Shown one piece after another: positions 54,300 through 63,687 of a stretch of 64,000 bases of DNA. The stretch is from Lepidostoma basale (taxonomy: Eukaryota > Arthropoda > Insecta > Trichoptera > Lepidostomatidae). Made by a program: the position numbers and the translations under genes. The stretch spans positions 1,395,711 through 1,459,710 of the forward strand of contig JAHDVF020000897.1 of NCBI GenBank assembly GCA_022606425.2. Direction: 5' to 3'. Under the pieces are notes generated by a model, which saw nothing but the letters and a program-made list of their open reading frames with translations, ran no database searches and had not been told where the DNA came from. Numbering within the stretch: position 1 is the first letter of the stretch; each line of letters begins with the position of its first letter.

Positions 54300-54635
54300 A
54301 GCCGTTTCACCCCAAACTTCATTTCCATACACAGTGTGTTATGACGATGTTCTTTGGAACCAGGTCATGTATAATCAAGAAAGTAGAAGCTTAGTAGCTT
54401 CATAACGTATTTTCCGTTCGCTCATTATCAAATAAGGGTGAGGTCTCGTTTACATTATAAATAATAGAAAATGTTAACCTTGTACAATAATTTTATGGTG
54501 AATGCGAACACAATATTTGACAACCACTGCATATTATGATTTATTTACATAAACCTTTTCCTAAGTGTACTATGAATGTCCGAGCGTTACGGTGGTGTGT
54601 TATTAGTACACATTTTAAAATAAGAGATTTATATT
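54300..54635. other. unassigned DNA
   Basis: No gag-like frame or repeat partner recognised. Confidence 0.35.
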
Positions 54636-54639
54636 ATTA

Positions 54640-55060
54640 CTGTGTTATTATTACTCATCAAGACCTATGTATGGAGTATCTTGATGTACGACTGCGAGGC
54701 ATGGTGCCTATCCGAAAGAGATAAACGGAGACTAGAGGCTTTTGAGATGTGGTCCTATAGAAGACTATTAGGAATTTCCTGGAGAGACCACATTACAAAT
54801 GAGGAGGTTCTCCAAAAAATCGATGGAGGAAGGCATCTGCTCAGGATCTTGTACGAAAGGCGTGCAAGATGGATTGGCCATGTAATACGACAAGAAGGCC
54901 TCTTGCATGCCATAATGGAGGGTATGACCGAGGGGACAAACTCTAGGGGACGCCCACGCCGAGAGTACCTGGAGGACCTGTTGGTGGACGTGCGCTGCTC
55001 ATCATATGCAGATTTCAAAAGAGCCGCACAAGACAGGAACGTACGAAACATACGAAAGCT
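54640..55060 (+). pseudogene. LINE-E reverse transcriptase C-terminus
   Basis: KTYVWSILMYDCEAWCLSER, DKRRLEAFEMWSYRRLLGIS, ERRARWIGHVIRQEGLLHAI, GRPRREYLEDLLVDVRCSSY, ADFKRAAQDR. The ORF runs on into unrelated sequence at 55060, with no stop or tail of its own. Confidence 0.85.
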
Positions 55061-55069
55061 GGCTTATTG

Positions 55070-56347
55070 TACTCGATCGCCTTCTATTTAGCTGTCTTAC
55101 AACGAAGATGGCATCAGTTGTAGACCTATTTTTTAGAAATCCCTGTTGCTGTTCTCTGTTGATGATAACGTTCTCCATTTTATTTTTTAAGATATTCGTG
55201 AAGAGTTTTAGGGTTGAGCATAGAAGCGATATTCCCCTATAGTTTTCCGGTTTGGACTTTTCACCCTTCTTGAATATCGGTATAGTGATACTAGTTTTCC
55301 ATTCTTCTGGGATTCGTGATGAATACAGTATCTTGTTAAAGAGTAGGCGACATTCCTCTGACAGTTTATCTCCTCCATACTTGATGAGCTCATTGGGGAT
55401 ATTATCAATGCCAGGTGTTTTTCGATTTTTATACTTTTATTTATTTCTTCGAGGCAGAGTTCGATCTGCTGTGTCTCTTCAATCGGTGGGATTATGGTGG
55501 CATTCTTCTTCTTCTTCTTGTGCCGTGTCAGGTCCCCCCGACGTTGGCGATCACTCCGGCGAAAACCTCCCTGTCCTGCGCTGCCCGAAACAGGTCATCC
55601 ACCGTCCTCATTCCGGTCCACTCTCTAATGTTGCGCAGCCAGGACATCTGTTTTCTGCCAACTCCCCGTCTTCCCTCTATCTTGCCCTCCAATATAAGTC
55701 GGAGGAGGCGGTACTTTTCTCCACGCAGCACGTGACCCAAATATGAGACCTTTTTCACTTTGACATTCGACAACAGCTCTCTCTTGGCTCCGGCTCTCCT
55801 AAGTACTTCGACGTTACTGACCTTTTCGGTCCAAGGTATACGAAGCATTCTTCTGTGTATCCACATTTCGAATGCTTCTAACCGATTCATTACGTTCACT
55901 TATGGTGGCATTAACATCCTTGAATAGGTCCTCAAAATACACTTCCCATGTTTGAATTGTTATTTTCTTGGTTTCCGTATATACACTAATTGGTTTCTTC
56001 TTGCCTTTGAGCATTTTCCATACTTTCTTTTGGGCGCCATATAAGTCAAATTCCATATCTTTGGTAAATTTTATCCAATGGTCATTTTTTATCGTTTTTA
56101 TCGCGGCATTAACCCTATTTCGGGTTTCAATATACAGCGCGCGTTCTTCTGTAGTAGGATTGCATCTGTACTTTAGGTAGCTGTTACGTTTTTCATTTGC
56201 TAGATCTTTGACTTCCTGTGTAAACCATGGTTTGGTTTGGCGGTCTGAGTTAGTATTCACCTTCCTACACCCAAGGGCTTCTTGAGCTGCGCTGTTTATG
56301 TTGTTCTTCATTTTCAGCCACATCTGCTCCGCATTGTCTTGTTCCAC
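55070..56347 (-). pseudogene. LINE linker and RT fingers/palm, split by LINE-D
   Basis: The only copy here with the N-terminal half of an RT. Reverse readings: QTKPWFTQEVKDLANEKRNS, VWKMLKGKKKPISVYTETKK, YFEDLFKDVNAT, then across the insertion IEETQQIELCLEEINKSI, TPGIDNIPNELIKYGG, PEEWKTSITIPIFKKGEKSK, PENYRGISLLCS. TPGxDxIPxE and ENYRGISLL are RT blocks 1 and 2. A one-base shift lies near 55432. It ends before YADD. It could be the missing N-terminal part of one of the C to E families. Confidence 0.85.
55505..55899 (-). mobile_element. LINE-D insertion with 13-bp target duplication
   Basis: GAA tail at the left, reverse frame RLEAFEMWIHRRMLRIPWTE, KVSNVEVLRRAGAKRELLSN, VSYLGHVLRGEKYRLLRLIL, GRRGVGRKQMSWLRNIREWT, DLFRAAQDREVFAGVIANVG, stop. 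TTATGGTGGCATT flanks it at 55492-55504 and 55900-55912. The LINE-D frame is nearly undamaged, so it is younger than its host. Confidence 0.9.
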
Positions 56348-56475
56348 AATTGGGTTATATTATATACTATACATAATATATTATTTTACCTGTTCTAAAT
56401 AGATGCCATAAAAATAAATTTTGTAATGTCTGTTGATGAAATAAGCTGATTTGATTTGATTGATTTGAATATTAA
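56348..56475 (+). repeat. LINE-J 3' UTR and tail
   Basis: acctgttctaaatagatgcc, ttgtaatgtctgttgatgaa, TTTGATTTGATTGATTTG. Confidence 0.75.
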
Positions 56476-56559
56476 TTTGAATATTAATTATTTAATATGG
56501 AGTTATACTATATGTTATGACCCTCATACCATCAGCCATCTTAAATCTATAACCTTAAA

Positions 56560-56905
56560 GTGCATTGAAGCTATATTGAATTGGATGGTCTCAAATAAAT
56601 GAAAATACAAAAGAAATGTTCCCACTGATGCATTCGTCGTATCTCGACACGACTATTGTAACGGCATTTACGCCAACATACCCAAGAAACAAACTAATAA
56701 ACTTCAATCTGTTTTCAACGCGGCAGTATGACTTATAGAAGGTGTTCCCAAAAACTCGCATATTTCACAACATTTAAAAGATCTTCACTGGCTCAAGTGT
56801 CCTGAAAGAATCCAGTATAAACTATGCTGGACGGTTTTCAAAACGCTTCACGGAATGGCGCCAGCCTATATATTTGAACTTTGTATTGCTGATAGCCCTT
56901 AACTT
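56560..56905 (+). pseudogene. CR1/L2-like LINE C-terminus
   Basis: VVSRHDYCNGIYANIPKKQT, NKLQSVFNAAV, a stop, LIEGVPKNSHISQHLKDLHW and LKCPERIQYKLCWTVFKTLH then GMAPAYIFELC. Same family as 40385-41230. Confidence 0.85.
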
Positions 56906-57050
56906 GCAGCAAACTCCTTCGATCTCATTTCTACTACATTGATTCGACTATCACCCTTCTTTTGCGGTTCCATGCTTCACTTCCATACATAAGGGTCGAC
57001 ACAAGAACTCCACTATGCACCATCTTCTTAGCTCTTTTTTGGCTTGGGAA
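56906..57050 (-). repeat. RTE-A scrap
   Basis: Reverse of LMYGSEA/WNR-like/RSNQCSRNEI DNA (cttccatacataagggtcga). Confidence 0.65.
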
Positions 57051-57354
57051 TCCATTTCACAGCAGGAACATCCCTCTGAAGAACAGTTAACATAGGTCTA
57101 TAGCAAGGAATATGAAAAAGATATAAAATAGCATTTATCTTTTAATGTTTATTTTGGTATCATTTAAGAATTCTGGAATTAAGAGTAATTGAAGGACCCC
57201 CAAGGAAGATGAACATTGAACACATTATATACAAAATTAATTAATGAATGTGACATTAGATCGATACACGTTTACATAATCCAGTGGCAGATGAGGTAAT
57301 CTTTGAATATATTTTTTTTTTCATTCATTTATTTATTTATTTAAACGGACATCT
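57051..57354. other. unassigned AT-rich DNA
   Basis: Nothing recognised; (TTTA)n near 57328-57342. Confidence 0.35.
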
Positions 57355-57476
57355 AGTGTCGACCCTTATGTACTGAAGTGAAGCTTGGAGTTGGCAGAAG
57401 AAGGATTAAAGTAGGATAAATGCCGTAGAAGTGAGGTCACTAAGAAGAATGTGCAGAAAAACAATGTACCTATAAT
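57355..57476 (+). repeat. RTE-A scrap
   Basis: tcgacccttatgtactgaag to gaatgtgcagaaaaacaatg, i.e. TLMY-SEAW...MRSLRRMCRKTMY with stops. Confidence 0.65.
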
Positions 57477-57529
57477 GGCGTAGATTTTCACGGTTGGCAG
57501 AAATATGTTTGATGTGATTTCTCCTTCTC

Positions 57530-57575
57530 GACCGACGTTTCGGAGATCGTTGCAGTCTCCATCTTCAGGGTAATG
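57530..57575 (-). ncRNA. hammerhead-like ribozyme motif 1
   Basis: Minus strand: CTGAAGA (57568-57562), one extra T, stem II GGAGA/TCTCC around CTGCAACGA, GAAAC, GTC ending at 57534. Helix I pairs acc with ggt. Stem III is the palindrome ACGT, which suggests action as a dimer, as proposed for Penelope-like-element hammerheads. A cttctccttctcgaccgacg flank typical of such repeats follows. Confidence 0.6.
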
Positions 57576-57709
57576 TATATGTAATGGTAGAATATTTAAT
57601 TATGAACTTATTGAACGTTAAGGCACTAACACTTCGGAATTCCATAGTAATATACTTAGGAAATTGAAAATAACTTTGCTTAATCCACAAAATATTAAAA
57701 AAATAATAT

Positions 57710-57756
57710 TAAAAAACACGACATGTTTCGGAGGATACCTCCATCTTCAGGTGTAA
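57710..57756 (-). ncRNA. hammerhead-like ribozyme motif 2 (left arm)
   Basis: Minus strand: CTGAAGA (57750-57744), extra T, stem II GGAGG/CCTCC around TAT, GAAACATGTC ending at 57720, helix I ACAC/GTGT. The core bases are intact. It forms the left arm of a palindrome with motif 3. Confidence 0.65.
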
Positions 57757-57785
57757 AAATATAATAATATTTTTATTTTATATTT

Positions 57786-57830
57786 TTACACCTGAAGATG
57801 GAGGGATCCACCGAAACATGTCGTGTTTTT
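57786..57830 (+). ncRNA. hammerhead-like ribozyme motif 3 (right arm)
   Basis: CTGAAGA (57792-57798), extra T, stem II GGAGG/CCACC (one mismatch) around GAT, GAAACATGTC ending at 57822, helix I ACAC/GTGT. Core intact. The arms around motifs 2 and 3 extend the inverted repeat to 57663-57877. Confidence 0.65.
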
Positions 57831-57942
57831 AAATATTAAAAAAAAATATTTTGTGGATTAAACAAAGTTATTTTCCTTTTTTTTGTTTAATATACTATGT
57901 ATATTATTATATATACAACACTTACGAAAAAAAAAATTAAAT

Positions 57943-57993
57943 TACATATCAGACATGTTTCGGACAACCAGTCCTTCTTCAGTGATACATACT
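57943..57993 (-). ncRNA. hammerhead-like ribozyme motif 4 (left arm)
   Basis: Minus strand: CTGAAGA (57982-57976), extra A, stem II GGAC/GTCC around TGGTT, GAAACATGTC ending at 57952. Helix I is nine pairs, tatgtatca with tgatatgta, two of them G-U. Confidence 0.7.
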
Positions 57994-58010
57994 ATAAAGA
58001 CATCTTTATA

Positions 58011-58061
58011 ATATGTATCACTGATGAAGGACTGGTTGTCCGAAACATGTCTGTTATGTAA
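58011..58061 (+). ncRNA. hammerhead-like ribozyme motif 5 (right arm)
   Basis: CTGATGA (58021-58027), extra A, stem II GGAC (58029-58032)/GTCC (58038-58041), GAAAC, ATGTC ending at 58051, helix I with tgttatgta (one mismatch). Core intact. Head-to-head with motif 4 across a centre near 58000. Confidence 0.7.
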
Positions 58062-58535
58062 TTTTAATTTTTGTAACAATATACAAAGTATATAAAAAAA
58101 GTAAAAAGACAAATAAAACATCTCCAACACAAAGTATGGCAAACACAGAAGAAGGTTATTTTCAATTTCTTAAAAATACCATGATGAACTCACAATTATA
58201 ACAAAGCCAGCGCCTACAGTTGAACTACACTATCACGAAAGTCAACCTCCAAGGTGACAATATGGTACTATATTTAAAAATCATTTACTCTCCATTTGCA
58301 CTTACCTCCTACCATGGATTCTCGCCTGGTATATATACTCAAGCTATTGATGTATGCCGACGTTTAAAAACGAACACTTTTCTTTCTGATTACAAACATA
58401 ACATCAACCTCTTACGCGGGATCTACTCCTGGTAGAAAAATCCGTGCCTTGGGTGTAATGCCAGCGTTTGCCAAATGTAATAAATTTGTAAATGTTATAT
58501 TAACCTTCTACACAGAATATTCTCCTGGTAGAAAC

Positions 58536-59053
58536 GGCCGTTCACAATGAAGTTCTGGTCCCAACCCTAATTTATGGAAGCGAAGCATGGAACTGGCAGA
58601 AGAAGGATGAGAGCAGAATAAATGCGGTAGAGATGAGGTCCCTAAGACGTATGTGTGTTAGAACGATATACGACAGAATCTCAAATGCTTGATATAAGAA
58701 AGGAATGTAGAGCGGAAAAAGGTATTATGAACAAAATTATGAAAGGATCGCTGCGTTGGTTCGGACATATGGAACGCATGGATGGAGAAAGAATGGTTAA
58801 GAAAGTATACGTTAATGATGTAAATGGGGTACGAAGTCGAGGCAGACCGAGGAAAACATGGCATGACCAAATTAATTAAATTTTAAAGTTTGGTCATGAT
58901 AGAAGTCGGAGGAATCGACGTGCGTGTATGACTCGTTGTATGAATGTGGATGAAGCTAGAGAGGTTTGCCAGGAAAGAGTAGAGTGGCGGTCCATTCTCT
59001 CTGCCTACCCCTGCGGGGAAACGGCGTGATGGTTTGTTGTTGTTGTTGTTGTA
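58536..59053 (+). mobile_element. RTE-A2 nested in the array
   Basis: GSEAWNWQKKDESRINA, MRSLRRMCVRTIYDRISNA, a frameshift, RKECRAEKGIMNKIMKGSLR, KTWHDQIN-stop, CMTRCMNVDEAREVC, SILSAYPCGETA-stop, TGGTTTGTTGTTGTTGTTG tail. Confidence 0.85.
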
Positions 59054-59716
59054 GAAATTGTCAATCCTTGAATGGTAATTCCGTCGATTTTTCAATCTAA
59101 TTAAATTGTTAATGTAATATTAACCTCCTTCACGGATTGTTCTCCCAGTAAAATAAATCAATCCTTGGATCTGATGCCGACCTTTGCTACCTATGCCAGT
59201 TTTATTCTGATTTTAAACATATCATTAACCTCCTTCGCGGGATCCGCTCCTGATACAAATAACCACCCGCACAATGTGACGCCGAAAAAAATGTTTTTGG
59301 CTATAAATTTAATATTATAAAATTTAAAAGTAATCTCCTACCAGGGATTCTCGCCTGGTAAAAATATCCAACCTATGGATGTATGCGGACATTTAAAAAC
59401 CACCACGTTTCTCTCTGATAACATAACACCAACCTCTTACGCGGGATCTACTCCTGGTAGAAAAAAACGCGTCATGGGTGTAACGTAATAAATTACAATA
59501 GATTTTGTACTTGCTCTGTTTAAAACCATCCCGCCTCTTTTGATCTAATTAAATTGTAGTTGTGTACCTCCTACACAGAATATTCTCCTGGTAAAATTAA
59601 TAAATCTAATACAGACGATTGCCACGTTCTAAAAAACGATGTCGCCGGTTCATTCAGATTTTAAACGTAACATAAACCTCCTACGCGGGATCTTCTCCTG
59701 GTACAAATGAAAAATG

Positions 59717-60235
59717 ATTCTTCTTCTTCTTCTTCACTTTTGATAGACGAATCTGTTATTTCAGGCGGGTCCTCTTAAGACGCTGAGCTTCAGCTTTCTC
59801 TCCACCGTTTCGGGGGTCTTCCTGGTCGGCATTGTTCGTTTGGCGTTCCATGGAAAGCTATGTATGGTATCCTATTTGAGCTCATTCTTTCTACATGTTG
59901 ATGCCAGTATCGCCGTCTTTGACGTACCCATCTGACCAGACCTTCGACTTCGCAGATTTCTCGGATTGCTGTATTCCTAACTCGATCACGTAGGGTTTTG
60001 CCAGCGCGCGGAGTGTTTTGTCCTGAGCATGCTCTTTGTCTTGACGGTGTCTGCCCTCGATTCAACGCCATATGTGAGGATTGGTCGCTCACAGGTCTAA
60101 TAAATGTGTACCTTGCTGTCAGTTCTCATGTCCTTGTTTTTCCATAATCTTTCAGGCAGCCTGCAACCGCTGCAGCCTTATCTACCTGTGACCTTACTTC
60201 TCTGGGGAGGTCATTAGAGCTGGTTATGATTATGG
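59717..60235 (-). mobile_element. LINE-C nested in the array
   Basis: GAA tail (cttcttcttcttcttc) at the left. Reverse reading gives GKTLRDRVRNTAIREICEVE, WVRQRRRYWHQHVERM, CRPGRPPKRWRES and, upstream in another frame, DLPREVRSQVDKAAAVAGCL. Confidence 0.85.
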
Positions 60236-60624
60236 ATCTAAATTTAATATTTAAAATTACCTGCGATTCTCGCCTGATAGAAATAATCAATGAATGAAAG
60301 CAGATGTTTGCACATTGGTTTGGCACTTTGTGGATTAATTGAAAATCTTTTGATACATTCAAAACCGTCTCGCCGTTTAAATCGTTATATACCAACCTCC
60401 TCTATACGGGATCCTCTCCTGGTAGAATAACTCAACCTCTGAATAAAACGCCGGCGTTTGCAACCTTTTTAGACACAACATCAACCTCCTGCATGGAATA
60501 TTCTCCTGGTAGAAATATTCGATAGATGATGCAGAAAAATTGTAAGATTTTCAGGAGAGAACGAAGGAGGATGTAGGAAGAAGGATGTATGTCAAGACAG
60601 AATTAAGTGGCAATCTAATCATTT

Positions 60625-60870
60625 TGATCATTAAGAGAATTAAAATGGTTTGGACACATGGAAATAATGGATGAAGAAATAATGGTAAAAGAAGTACATG
60701 TAAACAATGTTAATGGAACTAGAAGTAAAGGAAAACCGAGGAAAATATGGCACGATCACTAAATCAAATATTGAATGTCGGCCACACGAGGAGTCAGATA
60801 AATCGACGCGCGTGCATGACACGATTTATGAATGTTAAGGAATCGAAAGAAGTATGACAGGACTGAATTA
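60625..60870 (+). repeat. decayed RTE-A copy
   Basis: LKWFGHMEIMDEEIMVKEV, RSKGKPRKIWHDH and HARVSQINRRACMTRFMNVK-like, out of frame in places. Confidence 0.7.
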
Positions 60871-60889
60871 AGTGCCAGTCTAAGTATTT

Positions 60890-61040
60890 TGATCATTGAG
60901 ATGGTTTGGACACATGGAAAGAATGAATGAAGAATGAATGGTAAAAAATATATATGTTAATGATCTAAATGGAACTAGAAATAGAGGAACACCGAGGAAA
61001 ACGTGGCACGATCAAATAAATCAAATATTGAATGTCAAAC
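60890..61040 (+). repeat. decayed RTE-A copy
   Basis: IEMVWTHGKNE-region DNA, NGTRNRGTPRKTWHDQINQI. Ends before the tail. Confidence 0.7.
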
Positions 61041-61635
61041 TCATGTTAATAAATTGTAATATGTTAATGTTGTGTTTCAAATACATATAAAAAAATAACA
61101 AAATATACGTAAATAACTAAAAATAACTGTAAAACACAATTGGTTACTTACTTCGTTTAATTTCTTTGAGTTATTTTTTGGAGATATTGTATTATATTTT
61201 TACAAAAGTTTTCACTTATATGTTGCGGGAGACAGAAGTCCTTCTTCAATGTAGAAATGTAATAAATGATTTATTTTCCACCGGTCGCCGCAGAAAAATT
61301 CCGTGACCCGGGCACATTTGAATGGTCTCCAAAGAATTCTAAAATGTAAAATTGTTTCGTAACAGCATCGCATTCGAATAATATTCGGTAGTTATAATAT
61401 TGTCGTGTTCTGTCCGTATTCATTTTCTTTTCGTTCGGACAAAAATGTATCTGGCATAAACGATAAACCATAAATATAGGGAAAAACTCTATCCGCCATT
61501 GAATTTGTTTATTGTTTTTCAAAATATAATTTAAATGAGCGCCCTAAAAGTCAGTGGCGTGTACTGCAGCAACAATGAACATTGTTGAATGAAGTTTGAA
61601 TTATAAATAATAACTAACTAACTCAAAAGAACCCT
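61041..61635. other. unassigned DNA
   Basis: 61260-61520 reads as one minus-strand frame without motifs. Nothing recognised. Confidence 0.35.
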
Positions 61636-61639
61636 TATA

Positions 61640-62187
61640 ATGCAGGTTATCCTTAAATGACAGAATGCTGGAACAGGTCGTAAAGTTTGGATATCTAGGA
61701 GTGGATCTGCTCGGTCAAAATGATCTTGTCAGGCCAACAAGGCTTCGGCGGTATCAGGTTGTCTCAAGGATATAATATGGAAAAACAAGTATATGAGAAC
61801 TGACAGTAAGGTCAGAATATATCATTGAGACCAGAGCGGATACCACAAGAACAAAGGCTAAAGTACGGGTGCAGAGATGAGGACGCTGAGGATGATAGCA
61901 GGAAGAAGGACTCTTTGAGATAGGATGAGGAACACGGCTATCCGAGAGATCTGCAAGGTGGAGGCTGTCGTAGGATGGGGCAGACAACGCAGAAGATACT
62001 GGAATGCTCACGTGCAGTGGATGGGTCCCACCAGAATCCCACACGCTGTGGCGCATCAGATTCCTGCCGGCTGCCGTCCCCCCGGAAGACCGCCGAAGAG
62101 ATGGAGAGATAGTTGGGAGTCAACCTCCCAAGAGAGGCCAGCCTGATTTCAGGAACAGACTAAAGGTCTATAAGGAGAAGAAGAATA
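61640..62187 (+). pseudogene. LINE-C copy
   Basis: DRMLEQVVKFGYLGVDLL, YIIETRADTTRTKA, then from 61925 MRNTAIREICKVEAVVGWGR, QRRRYWNAHVQWMGPTRIPH, CRPPGRPPKRWRDSWES. Tail AAGGAGAAGAAGAA. Several indels. Confidence 0.85.
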
Positions 62188-62592
62188 ACTAACTAACTCA
62201 TCATCACGTCATTTCCCCAAAGGAAAAGGCAGAGAGGATGGGCCACTACACTGCTCTGTCCTGATCGTAGCATGCTCGTCGATTTTTCCGACTTCGAATG
62301 TGGCCGCCTCTCAATAGTTCATTAATTTGGTCGTACCATGCTTTCCTTGGTCTTCCACGGCTTCTCTTTCCACTCACACTACTTGTATACAACATTTTAA
62401 CTATTCTTCTCTCCTCCATTCGTTCTATACGTCCAAACCATCTCAGGGATCCTTTTTTAATTTAACTTATGACGCAATTTCATTTCTACTGCGTTTATTG
62501 TACTTTCACCCTTCTTTTGCCAGTTCCATGCTTCGCTTCCATACATAAGGGTCGGTACAAGAACACCATTGTGCACTGCCATTTTAGATTTT
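62188..62592 (-). repeat. decayed RTE-A copy
   Basis: (TAAC)n tail, catcacgtcatttccccaaa, WHDQIN-region DNA (gtaccatgctttccttggtc), RMEERRIVKM-like, WNWQKKGESTINAVEMKL and LMYGSEA, broken by a deletion near 62465. Confidence 0.75.
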
Positions 62593-62629
62593 AAATGAAG
62601 AATACCGAATAAAAATAAAATAAAAATGT

Positions 62630-62920
62630 TTTATCTTCCAGCATACAGAACCAACCTGCTTCTGGCGATGCCGGAGGGGAGAGCAATCAAACTGCTGAAC
62701 ATGATCGCTTCGGAGATCGACGTCTTTCATATTCGTGAAAGTACGTTCAGAAGACAAATACTCTTGACTTTGGAGAATATCTTGTATTCCTAATGTGGAA
62801 CCATCTCTCATGCGTTCCTGGTATTATATATTTTTATGTTTTACCTGTTCTCAATAGATGCCTTAAACTAAAATTGTTGTTTGTAATATCTTTTGAGAAA
62901 ATAAATTGATTTGATTTTAA
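62630..62920 (+). repeat. LINE-J 3' end with tail
   Basis: AYRTNLLLAMPEGRAIKLLN, VRSEDKYS-region, 3' UTR and the end AAATTGATTTGATTTT. Confidence 0.8.
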
Positions 62921-62924
62921 AAAC

Positions 62925-63115
62925 ATTATCTTTTTCATATTTCATACCCAATTTAAACGTTTATGGTATACTTTGTTCTACTATACTTTTTAACCGATCG
63001 CGAAAATCAGATGCAGCGTTCGCATTTAGATTTTTAGATTTAAAACACGTCTTAATGCGCCCTTGAGGTGATTACATGACAAAAACGGCGCAATAAAAGT
63101 TAGCATATTATTATA
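62925..63115 (+). repeat. CR1/L2-like 3' UTR
   Basis: tcatatttcatacccaattt, gatgcagcgttcgcatttag, acgtcttaatgcgcccttga and aaagttagcatattatta match the complement of 40395-40590. Confidence 0.8.
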
Positions 63116-63687
63116 AAAATGAAAAAAAAAAATTCGTCTTGCATAATGATTTAACATTTATGTCTGTAGATAATGCTGTTTAAACAAACATATTTGAAAA
63201 AAACATCAAGGTCCGTTATTTGCAAGCGTCTTAGACCGAATGATGCAACATTCGGTAGATTCACAATTAAATATTTCAAGGATGAATCAATTAAGCACGA
63301 TCATAAGATTTCCATAGACAAAGCGATCCATGGAAGAAAGGGCAACGGTGTTTACTGGGCAGGTACTTACGTCATCACTGCTAGAACAAATTAAAACGGA
63401 CCCCGCCTCCCTTGTGAATATTTTAAAGCAGTAATTGCGTATCCCTACACTGTTCTGGGGTTAAGACTGACGTCAGTATCAGCGGGGGGTTATTCAATGG
63501 ATGCTTTTATGGAGAATCGCTGCCGGGGGCTGAATGCCACTAGCTGTGACGTGAAAATTCTTGTGCGAATAAAAGCTAAATGGTCGTGAAAGATGCGATG
63601 AACATTTTTGTTTTGAATCGGGTAGTGGTCTAGAGTGCGGTTCAAAAGGGTAGTAGGGCTACGATGGGGTATGTTTTGCTGGAAAAC
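63116..63687. other. unassigned DNA
   Basis: 63160-63395 is open for 74 codons but shows no family motif or paired splice sites. A scrap with gtagtggtctagagtgcg at 63621-63640 resembles a tRNA A box. Confidence 0.35.

Larger units (their letters stand above)
57663..57877. repeat. palindromic fold-back with motifs 2 and 3
   Basis: gaaaataactttgcttaatc at the left and gattaaacaaagttattttc at the right, with the ribozyme arms inside. About 100-bp arms. The outer arm also ends the element at 31654-32447. Confidence 0.8.
57920..58070. repeat. palindromic fold-back with motifs 4 and 5
   Basis: The strings aaattaaattacatatcaga and ctgttatgtaattttaattt are the outer arms. The pairs run inward to about 57993/57999. 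Confidence 0.8.
58240..60515. repeat. array of about 13 diverged units with a 30-bp core
   Basis: Cores start near 58241, 58303, 58406, 58502, 59122, 59227, 59331, 59431, 59565, 59674, 60256, 60391 and 60482. Typical core: acctcctacgcgggatct + actcctggtagaaa. Spacing without insertions is about 62 to 135 bases, mostly 95-110. One class is a hairpin (TACCAGG...CCTGGTA at 59339-59360). Core variants recur in a partly regular order, hinting at a higher-order unit of about four. RTE-A2 and LINE-C interrupt it. Confidence 0.8.

Noticed and set aside
58240..60515. CRISPR-like pattern of repeated cores and variable spacers
   Set aside because: Cores are diverged, spacers are related to each other and of unequal length, and the genome is eukaryotic. 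It is a diverged tandem array.
63173..63394. 73-codon ORF as a gene
   Set aside because: No motif, splice pair or homologous copy was recognised; length is within chance for this region.
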